A stretch of DNA of 64,000 nucleotides from Candidatus Rubrivivax defluviihabitans (GCA_016709385.1 JADJMW010000009.1:186001-250000), one strand, 5' to 3'. Positions 1 through 9,389 are shown, counted from the stretch's first letter. Translations and numbers: made by a program. Notes: generated by a model from the sequence alone, not told the origin.

Positions 1-696
1 TGCCTCAGGTACTACCTAGGTGCAGTGCATCCGGCGATTGAGTGCAACGACTCAACGGCTGTTACTGATGGGCAAGCGAATCTGCCCAACGGAAGACCGG
101 CCACCGGCCGCGAATGACCGGACCCGCATCACTGCCGTCGTTCGCTGGCTCGATCCACAGACCTCCTGACGCCCGTCTGCAGGCTGCACTGGTGTTCTCC
201 GGGTCGGTCACCACCATCGACCCCAGGCGCCTACGCGATCCCCCACGCCTCCAGCAGCGTCACAGCCTTGGCGGGATCGCCCTTGATCCGATAAACCGTC
301 GCCCGCGGGATCCCGACCTCGGCGGAGATCGCCGCTGGACTCATCCCCATCGACAACAGCTCGCTGGTCCTGTGCAGTGGCTCGACGTCGAAGGTGGGCT
401 TCCTGCCTCTGTACTTGACCGCACAGGTATACCCCGTGGACGCCTCCACTGGCCTCGGTGCCTGGCGCAGCGCCGTCGCCCGGCCGGCTCGCGCTATGCC
501 CGGCGCGTGTCGGTGACCTACAGTGTGGTCCGGCTATTCGCCTGCCGAAGTTGCCAGGGCTTGCCCCATGCCAGCCGAAGCGGGCCGAGCGAAGACTGCG
601 CAGCATGACACGCCGACCTGCTACTGCCCCGCCTGATGAGCGGCGAACTCACCGCCTGACCTGCGACCCGCCCTTCCATCCAGCACAGGACATGTG
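1..696. other. Left flank with no intact gene
   Basis: No convincing intact coding region is visible here. The only recognisable coding trace is the recombinase tail at 231-449, listed separately. Several overlapping open frames on both strands have the arginine/proline-rich composition typical of shadow frames in very GC-rich DNA. The stretch looks like the eroded edge of an accessory island that may continue to the left of the window. Confidence 0.5.
231..449 (-). pseudogene. Serine recombinase (resolvase/invertase) C-terminal remnant
   Basis: The 72-residue frame carries a KYRGRKPTFD segment followed by a helix-turn-helix with GMSPAAISAEVGIPRATVYR. This is the usual C-terminal DNA-binding tail of Tn3-resolvase/Hin-type serine recombinases. 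The roughly 140-residue catalytic domain that should precede it is absent: the frame upstream is open to about position 533 but does not look like recombinase. The GTG start at 449 is nominal. I infer the debris of a mobile element; whether the fragment is expressed is unknown. Confidence 0.6.
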
Positions 697-927
697 ATGT
701 ACCGGGAACACGATCAAGTGGTGCTGGCGTGCCCGCTGCCCGCCCTGGGGCTGGAGCCGGGTGACGTGGGCGTGGTCATCCATGTTCATTCCGCGGATGC
801 GGCCTTCGTCGTCGAGTTCATGAGCCTCGATGGCTGCACCATTGGCGTGGAGACCTTGCAGGCCAGCCAGCTCAGGCCGGTGTCGGCCAGCGCGGTGCCT
901 CACGAGCGGGTGCGCGCTGCGATCTGA
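697..927 (+). CDS. DUF4926 domain-containing small protein
   Basis: A 76-residue protein that begins M-Y-R-E-H-D-Q-V and contains a G-L-x-x-G-D-V-G-V-V-I turn and an acidic E-F-x-x-x-D-G strand pattern. This is the layout of DUF4926 proteins, small beta-barrel-like proteins often found in toxin-antitoxin or mobile regions. Function is unknown. An in-frame GTG at 694 immediately precedes the ATG and could also be used. It stands alone, with the Phd antitoxin 130 bp downstream. Confidence 0.6.
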   Translation: MYREHDQVVLACPLPALGLEPGDVGVVIHVHSADAAFVVEFMSLDGCTIGVETLQASQLRPVSASAVPHERVRAAI

Positions 928-997
928 GCCGAGCACGCCCTGCGCGTTCAGCAGGCCGGGGGCGCCGGATGCGTGATGAGCGGCCGGAGCCTTCGCC

Positions 998-1023
998 TTT
1001 TGTGTACACCGTGATGCACAATC
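998..1023 (+). promoter_or_regulatory. Possible operator of the Phd/YefM antitoxin gene
   Basis: A perfect palindrome GTGTACAC (1002-1009) sits inside a larger imperfect repeat TTGTG...CACAA, 35-60 bp before the antitoxin start. Phd/YefM antitoxins typically repress their own promoter through short palindromes of this kind. Assignment as the operator rests on position only. Confidence 0.35.
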
Positions 1024-1057
1024 GAGGCACCCGTTCTTTTTCAGTCGGAGGTGTGGC

Positions 1058-1360
1058 ATGGAAGCAACCAAGGTCGGCATGCGCGAATTCCGATCCGGAT
1101 TGGCCGAGTTCATCGCTGCGGAAGCACCGGTCGCCGTCACGCGCCACGGGCAGACAGTGGGCTTCTTCATTCCGACCAAGGGCCAGCCCGACGCCGACGT
1201 GGCCGCGCTGAAGCAGGCCGCGGCCGAACTGGATCGCCTGCTGGCCGCCCAAGCAGTTGACACCAAGGCGGTGGCCGCCGAGTTCAAGGCAGCTCGCAAG
1301 GCCCGCGCCGTGCCTGTGTCCGCCCCGCCAAACAAGAGGCTCGGACGGAAACCGGCATGA
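1058..1360 (+). CDS. Type II toxin-antitoxin antitoxin, Phd/YefM family
   Basis: A 100-residue protein. The first 50 residues have the Phd/YefM N-terminal DNA-binding fold pattern (K-V-G-M-R-E-F-R-S-G-L-A-E-F, then V-T-R-H-G-Q-T-V-G-F-F-I). The tail is helical and charged, as expected for a toxin-binding region. GGAGG at 1047-1051 supports the ATG at 1058. Such antitoxins normally neutralise a Doc or RelE/YoeB-type toxin encoded just downstream. Here the stop overlaps the start of an ORF of only 16 codons and then hicBA follows, so the antitoxin appears to be an orphan. Confidence 0.8.
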   Translation: MEATKVGMREFRSGLAEFIAAEAPVAVTRHGQTVGFFIPTKGQPDADVAALKQAAAELDRLLAAQAVDTKAVAAEFKAARKARAVPVSAPPNKRLGRKPA

Positions 1361-1407
1361 GTCGCCGGGCCATCGACATCAACAGGGCAAGCGGCCGCAG
1401 GCCGTGA
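1357..1407 (+). CDS. Very short ORF in the toxin position after the Phd antitoxin
   Basis: A 16-residue ORF (M-S-R-R-A-I-D-I-N-R-A-S-G-R-R-P) starts with an ATGA overlap on the antitoxin stop codon. This is the translational coupling expected for a cognate toxin, but the frame ends after 16 codons. It may be the stub of a deleted toxin gene or an accidental ORF. I do not recognise a toxin family in it. Confidence 0.3.
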   Translation: MSRRAIDINRASGRRP

Positions 1408-1448
1408 CCGCCTGCGGCAGTAGACTGACCGCGAGACTGGGAGCCTTC

Positions 1449-1658
1449 ATGAACTACACCCTGGATTGCGAACGCGAGGACGACGGCCGGTGGCTGGCCG
1501 AGGTGCTGGAACTGCCCGGCGTGCTGGCCTATGGTGCCACGCAGGACGAAGCCATGGCCCGTGCCGAGGCCCTGGCCCTGCGCACCCTGGCTGAACGCCT
1601 GGAACATGGCGAAGCGCGCGCCACGGCGATCCACATCTCGATCCCAGCCGCGGCATGA
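1449..1658 (+). CDS. hicB: HicB-family antitoxin, short form
   Basis: A 69-residue protein with the HicB/UPF0150 pattern: M-N-Y-T-L-D-C-E-R-E-D-D-G-R-W-L-A-E-V near the start, then L-P-G-V-L-A-Y-G-A-T-Q-D-E-A. This is the partially degraded RNase-H-like fold that binds and masks HicA. Longer HicB proteins add a C-terminal ribbon-helix-helix or HTH DNA-binding domain, and that domain is missing here. It overlaps the downstream hicA by ATGA (1655-1658), so the pair is translationally coupled with the antitoxin first. Confidence 0.8.
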   Translation: MNYTLDCEREDDGRWLAEVLELPGVLAYGATQDEAMARAEALALRTLAERLEHGEARATAIHISIPAAA

Positions 1659-1867
1659 GCCAATGGCCCGCAGCCAAGGCCAAACGGGTATTGGCCGCGC
1701 TGCTGACGCTGGGCTGGCGGGTCAAGAGGCAGACCGGCTCGCACAAGACGCTGGCGCGTGAAGGCTGGGCCGACGTCGTGTTCGCCTTTCACGACGGCGA
1801 GGAGATCGGGCCGCGCATGCTGGCCAGGGTCGCCAAGCACACCGGCCTGCGACCCGAAGACCTGTAG
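1655..1867 (+). CDS. hicA: HicA-family mRNA interferase toxin
   Basis: A 70-residue protein with the HicA double-stranded-RNA-binding-like layout: L-L-T-L-G-W-R-V-K-R-Q-T-G-S-H-K-T-L near residues 16-33. The histidine in G-S-H-K is the conserved catalytic residue of HicA toxins, which cleave mRNA in a ribosome-independent way. The conserved elements look intact, so the toxin is probably functional. hsdR begins 26 bp after its stop, so hicBA may be co-transcribed with the restriction gene. Confidence 0.82.
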   Translation: MSQWPAAKAKRVLAALLTLGWRVKRQTGSHKTLAREGWADVVFAFHDGEEIGPRMLARVAKHTGLRPEDL

Positions 1868-1893
1868 CGATGCCGGATTGACGGCTCGCACCC

Positions 1894-4800
1894 ATGGCCT
1901 ACACCGACATCAACGGCGAAGACCGACTGGTACAGGCCACCTTTGCCGATCACCTGGAAAACGAACTGGGCTGGGAAAGCGTCTACGCCTGGAACCACGA
2001 GACCTTCGGCCCCGACGGCACGCTGGGCCGCAAGGACACCCGAGACGTGGTGCTGGTGCGCGACCTGCGCGCGGCACTCGTCAGGCTGAACCCGGAACTG
2101 CCGCCGACGGCCATCGACGATGCGGTGGCCGCGCTGACCCAGCACGACCCCACGCGCTCGCTGGTGCAGCACAACCGGGGCTTCCACGCGATGCTGCGCG
2201 ACGGTGTGCCGGTGCGCTGGCGCGACGCCGCCGGCCAGCTGCGCCAGACCCAGGCGCGGGTGATCGACTTTCGCGACCCGTTGAACAACCGCTTCCTGGC
2301 CGTGCGCGAACTGAAGATCACCGGACTGCGCACGCCCAGCTACAACCGCCGCGCCGACCTGGTGTGTTTCGTCAACGGCCTGCCGCTGGTCTTCATCGAG
2401 TTGAAGGCGGTGTACGTGAACGTGCGCGCCGCCTACGAGGGCAACCTGAAGGACTACCTGGACGAGAACGTCATCGCCCACGCCTTCCACCACAACGCCT
2501 TCATCGTGGTGAGCAACGGCCACGCGGCGCGCTACGGTTCCGTCACCAGCGGCTGGGACCACTACGCCGAGTGGAAGCGGCTGGAAGAAACCGACAAGGG
2601 CAGCGTGGCCGCCGAGGTGCTGCTGAGCGGCATGCTGGCGCGCAGCCGGCTGCTGGACCTGCTGGAGAACTTCATCGTCTTCGACGAAAGCCGGGCCGGC
2701 GCCGTGCGCAAGGTGGTGGCGCGCAACCACCAGGTGATGGGCGTTAACCGCGCGGTGGCGGCGGTGGTGCGGCAAGAGGCATTGAAGGCGCAGTTTCCGC
2801 CGGGTGAGCGCCTGCGCCACCGGGTGGTGACGATTCCGCTGTCCGAGCCCTGCGGGGTCGATGCCGAGGCGATAGGCGACGCGGCCAATGCACCGGCCAT
2901 GGCCGTGGTACATGCGGCCGAGGGAGCGGCGACGGGCCGGGCGCCGAGGGAGATCACGCTCATCGAGCGCGTGCCCCCCGACCTGGGACGCCTGGGCGTG
3001 GTGTGGCACACGCAGGGCAGCGGCAAGTCGTATTCGATGCTGTTCTTCGCCGAGAAGGTGCGGCGCACGGTGCCGGGCAACTTCACCTTCCTGCTCATGA
3101 CCGACCGCAACGACCTGGACAGCCAGATCTACAAGACCTTCGTCGGTTGCGGCGTGGTGCCACCCGCCACGCCGCGGGCCGAGTCGGGCGAGGCGCTGCG
3201 CGACCTGCTGCAGCAGAACCACCGCTACGTCTTCAGCCTGATCCACAAGTTCAACCAGGACGTGGCACCCGACGAGCCCTACAGCGACCGCGACGACATC
3301 ATCGTGATCTCGGACGAAGCCCACCGCACGCAGGCCGGCCGGCTGGCGCGCAACATGCGCCTCGCGCTGCCCAACGCGGCCTTCATCGGCTTCACCGGCA
3401 CGCCGCTGTTCAAGAACGACCACCTCACCCAGCGCATCTTCGGCGGCTATGTCTCGCGCTACGACTTCAAGCGCTCGGAGGAAGACGGCGCCACGGTGAA
3501 GCTGGTCTACGAGAACCGTGGCGAGAAGCTGGGCGTGGCGCGCAAGGACCTGAACGATCGAATCGCGGCCGCCATCGAGAAGGCGGAGCTCGACGCCGAC
3601 CAGCAGGCCAAGCTGCAGAAGCTGCTGGGCCAGGACTACGAGGTCATCACGGCCGACGACCGGCTGCTGAAGATCGCGCAGGACTTCGTGGAGCACTGCG
3701 CTGCGCGCTGGGAGGCCGGCAAGGCCATGCTGGTGTGCATCGACAAGGTGACCTGCGCGCGCATGCTGGCGATGATCAAGCCGCTGTGGCTGGCGAAGGC
3801 TGCCAAGGTAAGACAGGCGGCCGACGACAGGCAGACCGAAATCGCTGCCACGGATGACACCGATGAACGCCAGCAACTGCACGCGCAGCGCGACCGCCTG
3901 CTGGCCCAGGCGAATTGGCTGGACGAAACGATCCTTGGATTGATCGTCAGCGAGGCGCAGGGCGAGGTGGCAGAGTTCCAGCGCTGGGGCTTCGACATCA
4001 TTCCGCACCGTGCGCTGATGAAGCAGGGCTTCGAGACGCCCGACAGCAAGCGGGTGGACGTGGAGACGGCTTTCAAGGATCCGAAGCACCCGTTCCGCGT
4101 GGCGGTGGTGTGCGCCATGTGGCTGACCGGCTTCGACGTGGAGTGCCTGTCCACGCTGTACATCGACAAGCCGATGAAGGCGCACACGCTGATGCAGGCC
4201 ATCGCGCGCGCCAACCGGCGCTACCCGGGCAAGGACTTCGGCCTGGTGGTGGACTACAACGGTATGCTGGCTGCGCTGCGCTGCGAGCGGCGCTGGCGCA
4301 ATACGCCCTTGGGGACGACACCAACGGGGCACCCGAGATCGTGGCGCCCTTGCAGGCGCGGGTGGCGGCGCTGGACGACGCCATCGCCGAGGTCGAGCTG
4401 TTCCTGCGGGTGCGGGGCTTCGAGCCGAACCGGCTGATGGGTGCCAAGGGCTTTGCTCGCATCGCCGCGCTGGCCGACGCCGTGGAGGCCATCAACTCCC
4501 CCGCTCCCGCGTCCCAGGCGCGAAGTGCCACGCCAACGGCGCCGGCTGCCGGCGACAAGCCCGCCAGTGCGGACCATTCGCGGCAGCGCTTCGAGATCCT
4601 GGCCCGGGCGATCTTCCTGCGCTTCAAGGCGCTGGTGACCGAGCCCAGCGTGCATCTGTATGCCGAGCGCCACGACAACATCGAGGCCATCTACAAGAAA
4701 CTGTCCGAGGCGCGTGACGACGCCGACATCTCCGACTTGCTGAAGGCGTTGCACCGAATCGTCAACGAGGCGATCGAGGCCGACGCACCCGGCGCCGACC

Positions 4801-5432
4801 AGGCGCAGGGCCTGACCGTGGACCTGTCGCAGATCGACCTGGAGAAGCTGCGCGACGAGTTCGCCAAGAAGGTGAAGCACAAGGCCACGGCGATCGAGGA
4901 CATCCGGAAGCTGGTGGAGCGCAAGCTGGCGCTGCTGCTGGCCGAGAACCCGACTCGCATGGACTTCGAGCTCAAGTACCGCGAGATCGTGGCGGCCTAC
5001 AACCTGGACAAGGACCGGGCGACCGTCGAGGAGACCTTCGCCAAGCTGATGGCCCTGTCGAAGAGCATGGACGACGAGCAGCGCCGCGCCGTGCGCGAGG
5101 GCCTGAGCGAGAGCGAGCTGGCGATCTTCGACCTGATGCAGAAGCCCACCCTGGCCGCCACGGAGCGCGAGCGCATCAAGCAATCAAGCAGGGAACTGCT
5201 GGCCGAATTGCTGCGCATCATCGCGCCGCTGGACCAGTGGACCGAGAAGGAACAGACGCGGGCCGAGGTGGAGACGGTCATCCTCGATCGCGTGTTTCTG
5301 CTGCCGGAACCGCCCTACACACCCGACGACAAGGAGGCCATGGCGAAGATGCTGTACGAGCATGTCTGGCAGCAGAGCGTGGGGGGAAGGTTTGGCGCGG
5401 CGCGTCGCCGCGCACGAGGCGGCGAAACTTGA
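1894..5432 (+). pseudogene. hsdR: Type I restriction endonuclease subunit R (HsdR), frameshifted
   Basis: The motor and nuclease subunit of a type I restriction system. The N-terminal part has a PD-(D/E)xK nuclease (R-A-D-L-V-C-F...F-I-E-L-K, about residues 150-170). Helicase motifs follow: W-H-T-Q-G-S-G-K-S (Walker A), D-E-A-H-R-T and F-I-G-F-T-G-T-P-L-F, then a coiled C-terminal region. The first frame runs 1894-4437, but after Y-N-G-M-L-A-A-L-R (about 4285) the homologous sequence continues in another frame (A-A-L-A-Q-Y-A-L-G-D-D) to 5432. This fits one lost base in the repeat GCTGCGCTGCGCTGCG. No hsdM or hsdS is in the window. It is either a decayed gene or a sequencing error. Confidence 0.85.
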
Positions 5433-5623
5433 CGCACTCGGGCGAATTGGATTTGATCCGTCGCGGCCCCCGCCAACGCCCGCTGGGAAGCACTCTCCAG
5501 CGAAGCTGGCTGCGCGCCGCGCCCTGAGAGTGACTCGCCCAATGTTCGGCCCGGCGTGGTTGCACCTCGGGGGCACCGTGCATCGCGGCCGACTTTACGG
5601 TCGCGCTGCACCCAGAATGTGCC

Positions 5624-6379
5624 ATGGACGCGAACGCGTGGGTGTTGATCATCGGTGCGGTGGCGGCGGGCTTCGTGCAGGGCCTGTCCGGCTTTGCGTT
5701 TGGCCTGGTGGCCACCTCGATCTGGGCCTGGTGGCTGCCACCGCAGCTCATCGCGCCGATGTCGGTATTCGGCGCGCTCACCGGCCAGGTGGTGGCCATG
5801 GTCACCACGCGGCGCCCCATGCAGTGGCCACGCTTGGCGCCCCTGGTGGCCGGCGGCCTGTGCGGGCTGCCGCTGGGTGTGTGGCTGCTGCCGCAGTTGG
5901 ACAGCGCGACCTTTCAGTTCGGCGTCGGGTTGCTGCTGGCGGTATGGTGCCCGGTGATGCTGCTGTCGGCACGCATCCCGCGGCTGCACCACGGCGGCCG
6001 CTGGGCCGACGCGGCGGCCGGCATGGCCGGCGGCATCACCGGTGCGATCGGCGGCTTCACCGGCCCCCTGCCCACGCTGTGGTGCACGCTGCGCGGCTGG
6101 GACAAGGACACGCTGCGCGGCGTGATTCAGAACTTCAACCTCGTGATGCTGGGCGCCACCTTCGCCAGCTATCTGGCCTCGGGCGTGGTCACGCGCAGCA
6201 TGTGGCCGCAGTTCGCGCTGGTGGCGCCGGCGCTGCTGGTGCCGGTGCTGCTGGGCGCGCGCCTGTACACGGGCATCAGCCCGGAGGCCTTCAAGCGCGT
6301 CGTCCTGGCGCTGCTGTCGTGCACGGGTGTCGCGCTGCTCTTGCGCTCGGTGCCGACGGTGTGGGCACGCTTGGCGTAA
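5624..6379 (+). CDS. TauE/SafE-family membrane transporter
   Basis: A 251-residue, very hydrophobic protein with about eight predicted membrane helices and the duplicated family signature: G-A-V-A-A-G-F-V-Q-G-L-S-G-F-A-F-G near residue 10, and G-G-I-T-G-A-I-G-G-F-T-G-P-L near residue 140. TauE/SafE proteins export small sulfonates, sulfite or related anions. The actual substrate cannot be told from sequence. It appears monocistronic, with 191 bp of non-coding DNA before it. Confidence 0.85.
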   Translation: MDANAWVLIIGAVAAGFVQGLSGFAFGLVATSIWAWWLPPQLIAPMSVFGALTGQVVAMVTTRRPMQWPRLAPLVAGGLCGLPLGVWLLPQLDSATFQFGVGLLLAVWCPVMLLSARIPRLHHGGRWADAAAGMAGGITGAIGGFTGPLPTLWCTLRGWDKDTLRGVIQNFNLVMLGATFASYLASGVVTRSMWPQFALVAPALLVPVLLGARLYTGISPEAFKRVVLALLSCTGVALLLRSVPTVWARLA

Positions 6380-6925
6380 GCCCATGCGCCGTGCCGACCG
6401 CTGCGTCGATCCATCGATGGGCTACCAGCTGCGCCCTTCACGGCCTCGCCGCGAAGGCCGCGCGGAACGCCTGCGGCATCTTTCTGTCGACGACGGCTAC
6501 CAGCACGTCGCCGTGGGGCCGTTCGGCGCCGGTGCATTGCTGCGCGCCGGTGACGCCGGCATAGAACTCGTGGCCGCGTGGCGGGGCATGATCGCCCCCG
6601 GCTCGAAGACGCGGTGCCCGACATTCCGGGCCATCCTCACGAACAATGCGCGCGGCGCGCCTGAGGGCGCTTGAAGTTGCTGGTGTTCTGCTTCAGAAAC
6701 CTCGCGCGCCCCGGTGCTCGGAGAACCGCCGCGGCTGACCCAGTGGAGGGCGAGGGCGTGCTGAGCGGTGGCGCCGTTGCTGGTGCTGCTGCAGCTGCCG
6801 GGTGCCGCGACGGTGGCCATGCGGACGCGAAGCCGGACGGCGGCGCGGCAGATTCTTGCGGCGGCCTCATTGGCATTGGCTTTGTGGAATCATGAAGTCT
6901 TCCGCCATCCGCCGCAGCCGCCGAC
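6380..6925. other. Gene-poor interval
   Basis: No gene is called with confidence in these 546 bp. On the minus strand, around 6475-6625, short stretches in two frames read like protein (for example H-E-F-Y-A-G-V-T-G and M-A-R-N-V-G-H-R-V-F). They are broken by a frame change and a stop, so a decayed gene is possible. The end of the interval contains no clear promoter for the downstream ATPase. Confidence 0.4.
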
Positions 6926-8005
6926 TTGAACATCCCTCCGGTCTCGATCGCCGCAGCCAAGGCCGCCCTGATCGAGCAGTACGGCGACGAGCGGCTGCGC
7001 CGGCGCGCCACCATGCTGTGGGGGCCGCGCGGCGTGGGCAAGTCCTCGATCGTGCAGCAGGTGGCGGCGCACTTCGGCGTGCCGCTGGTGGACCTGCGGC
7101 TGACGACGATCGAGCCGGTGGACATCCGCGGCGCCATCTACGCCGACGACGCGCAACAGCGCACGGTGTGGTTCCCGCCGGAGTTCCTGCCCGGTCCGGA
7201 GCAGCCGGCCGGCATCCTGTTCCTGGACGAGCTGACCGCGGCCGACCAGCGGCTGCAGATCTCGGCCTATTCGCTGATCCTCGACCGGCGCGTCGGCCAC
7301 TACCGGCTGCCCGACGGTTGGCAGGTGGTGGCCGCGGGCAACGCCAGCTTCCACGGCGCGGTGTCGCACGACATGGGCACGGCGCTGGCCGACCGCATGT
7401 TCCACTTCAACGTGCAGGCGGTGATCGAGGCCTTCGTGGCCTACGCGCTTGCCCACGGCCTGGCGCCCGAAGTGATGGCCTTCCTGCAGGTGCGGCCCGA
7501 CAAGCTCGACGATACGCAGGCGCAGCTGGCCGGCGACCACCTGGCCGGCGCCAGCCCGCGCGGCTGGGAGGACGTGTCGCGCGTGCTGCAATCGGGCCTG
7601 TCGGACGCGACCAAGCGCCTGCTGGTGCAGGGTCGCATCGGCGCGGCCAACGCGGCCGAGTTCTTCGGCGTGCTGCGCGAGATCCAGGCCGGCGTCGACG
7701 TGCTGCGGCTGCTGGCCGCGCGCCCCGGCGCGGAGACGCTGGCGCTGCTGCCGCGCTCGCTGGATGCGCTGTACGGCATGATCTACGGCCTGGTGGCGGC
7801 GTGCAGCGACGCGCCGACGCTGACGCGCGCGCTCGAGGTCGTCGAACAGCTGCCCGAGGCGCGCGGCCCGGTGCCGCTGCCGCTGGCCGAGGCGCAGACG
7901 CTGGCGATGGAGCTGCTGCTGCAGCGCGCGCTGCAGCAGTCGCTGGAAGCCGCGCTGTACGACAGCGCCGCCTACCGCCGCTACGCCGGGGCGCGCCGTG
8001 GCTGA
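6926..8005 (+). CDS. MoxR-type AAA+ ATPase
   Basis: A 359-residue AAA+ protein with Walker A G-P-R-G-V-G-K-S near residue 33, Walker B I-L-F-L-D-E-L near residue 98, and a sensor region V-V-A-A-G-N-A-S. MoxR ATPases act as chaperones that activate or load metal centres into partner proteins. They are nearly always paired with a VWA-domain protein, as here: the next gene overlaps by 8 bp. The TTG start at 6926 is the only plausible start after the in-frame stop at 6893, and no strong ribosome site precedes it. Confidence 0.82.
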   Translation: MNIPPVSIAAAKAALIEQYGDERLRRRATMLWGPRGVGKSSIVQQVAAHFGVPLVDLRLTTIEPVDIRGAIYADDAQQRTVWFPPEFLPGPEQPAGILFLDELTAADQRLQISAYSLILDRRVGHYRLPDGWQVVAAGNASFHGAVSHDMGTALADRMFHFNVQAVIEAFVAYALAHGLAPEVMAFLQVRPDKLDDTQAQLAGDHLAGASPRGWEDVSRVLQSGLSDATKRLLVQGRIGAANAAEFFGVLREIQAGVDVLRLLAARPGAETLALLPRSLDALYGMIYGLVAACSDAPTLTRALEVVEQLPEARGPVPLPLAEAQTLAMELLLQRALQQSLEAALYDSAAYRRYAGARRG

Positions 8006-9308
8006 GCGCGGCGCGGCTGAACACGACGCTGCCGCGGAGCCGCTGGCGCTGCACCGCCACCGCGGCACGCGCGCGGTGCAGCGGCTGGTCGAACATGCGC
8101 CGGCCAGCGGCGGGCTGGCGCTGTGGGTGCGGCACGAGGACCTGGCCGCTGCCGAAGACGATGCCCAGCCGCCGCCGCTAAGCACCGACGGCCGCACGCT
8201 GTTCTATACGCCCGCCTTCGAGCGGCTGCCGCTGGAGCAGCAGGCCGGCTGGGTGGCGCACGGCACGCTGCACGTGGCGCTGCGCCATGTGCAGCGCTTC
8301 GCCGCGCTGCAGCGCCGGCTGGGCGACGTGGACCTGCGGCTGTTCAACCTGTGCGCCGATGCCATCGTCAACAGCGCGCTCGGCCACCTGGCCTGGCTGG
8401 CGCTGCCGCCGCAGGCGCTGCGGCTGGAGGCCTTGCTGAGGTCGGCGCTGGGCCTGGCGCAGGAGGCCGAGGCGGCGCTGCTGGCCTGGGACGTGGAGCG
8501 GCTGTACCGCGAGCTCGACGACCGCGAGCCGCCGCGCGGCGGCCGCAGCGACGCGCGCCGCGACGGCCCGCGTGCGGCGCGTGCGCGCGCGCTGGGCCAG
8601 GCGCAGGCGGCCGACCTGAAACCCGGCCAGGGCACGCTGGAGGCGCCCGAGGACGAAGCCGAACAGACGCGCAGCTGGCAGGAACGGCTGCTGCGCGGCC
8701 ATGCCGGCGACGGCTCGCACTCGTTGCTGCGCGCGCTGCTGGCCGACCTGCCGCGCTCGCGCACGCCCTGGGAGCAGGTGCTGCGCACGCAGCTCGCGCA
8801 GGCGCTGGCGCAGCGGCCGGGGCTGTCGTGGTCGCGGCCCTCGCGCTCGTACATCGCCAACCAGGGCCGCGCCGGGTCGGGCCGGCGGTTGCCCTGGGAG
8901 CCGGGCACGACCGCGTCGCGCCGCGTGCCGAAGCTGGCGCTGGCGGTGGACGTGTCGGGCTCGATCGACGGCGCGCTGATGCAGCGCTTCGCGCGCGAGG
9001 TCGAGGCGCTGTCGCGGCGGCTGGAAGCGCCGCTGACGCTGATCGTCGGCGACGACCGGGTGCGCAGCGTCCAGACCTTCGCGCCCGGGCGCAGCGACCT
9101 GCGCTCGATCCGCTTCGAGGGCGGCGGCGGCACCGACTTCACGCCGCTGCTCGAGGAAGTGCAGCGCCAGCAGCCCGACATCGCCGTCGTGCTGACCGAC
9201 CTGCAGGGCCCGGCGCGGCTGAGCCCGGCCTGCCCGGTGATCTGGGCCGTGCCGGCGCAGCAGCCGCTTGCCGTGCCGCCGTTCGGGCGGCTGCTGTTGC
9301 TGCAGTGA
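7998..9308 (+). CDS. VWA-like / DUF2201 putative metallopeptidase, degenerate active site
   Basis: A 436-residue partner of the MoxR ATPase. The N-terminal half (about residues 70-110) matches the DUF2201 peptidase-like region. The C-terminal half carries a VWA-like domain with a MIDAS-type D-V-S-G-S at about residue 317 and G-G-G-T-D-F at about 378. The expected zinc motif HExxH reads H-G-T-L-H, with the catalytic glutamate replaced by glycine, so peptidase activity is doubtful while metal binding by the VWA site may remain. A basic, low-complexity linker joins the domains. The GTG start lies inside the ATPase gene, implying coupled translation. Confidence 0.75.
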   Translation: MAERGAAEHDAAAEPLALHRHRGTRAVQRLVEHAPASGGLALWVRHEDLAAAEDDAQPPPLSTDGRTLFYTPAFERLPLEQQAGWVAHGTLHVALRHVQRFAALQRRLGDVDLRLFNLCADAIVNSALGHLAWLALPPQALRLEALLRSALGLAQEAEAALLAWDVERLYRELDDREPPRGGRSDARRDGPRAARARALGQAQAADLKPGQGTLEAPEDEAEQTRSWQERLLRGHAGDGSHSLLRALLADLPRSRTPWEQVLRTQLAQALAQRPGLSWSRPSRSYIANQGRAGSGRRLPWEPGTTASRRVPKLALAVDVSGSIDGALMQRFAREVEALSRRLEAPLTLIVGDDRVRSVQTFAPGRSDLRSIRFEGGGGTDFTPLLEEVQRQQPDIAVVLTDLQGPARLSPACPVIWAVPAQQPLAVPPFGRLLLLQ

Positions 9309-9314
9309 AGTGAA

Positions 9315-9389
9315 GCCCCCACGCTCACTTCGTTCGCTGCCCCCCGAGGGGGCGCGTCAGTACCTTCGGAACGGCCGGGCGGTACTGAC
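9315..9389. repeat. Burkholderiales-type intergenic repeat with hairpin abutting a start codon
   Basis: The element has C-rich and G-rich arms (GCCCCC...CCCCCCGAGGGGG, 9315-9352), a form repeated widely between genes in Burkholderiales genomes. It is followed by an exact 9-bp inverted repeat, GTCAGTACC (9356-9364) and GGTACTGAC (9381-9389). The second arm ends on the base just before the ATG at 9390, so the mRNA could fold up to the start codon. Confidence 0.6.

Noticed and set aside
1789..4332. 847-residue open frame on the minus strand opposite hsdR
   Set aside because: Its composition (H, Q, R, A, V rich) is typical of antisense shadows in GC-rich genes. The plus-strand frame carries all HsdR motifs.
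6475..6625. Protein-like fragments on the minus strand
   Set aside because: They are short, lie in two frames and are interrupted by a stop. No family was recognised, so they are mentioned only as a possible decayed gene.
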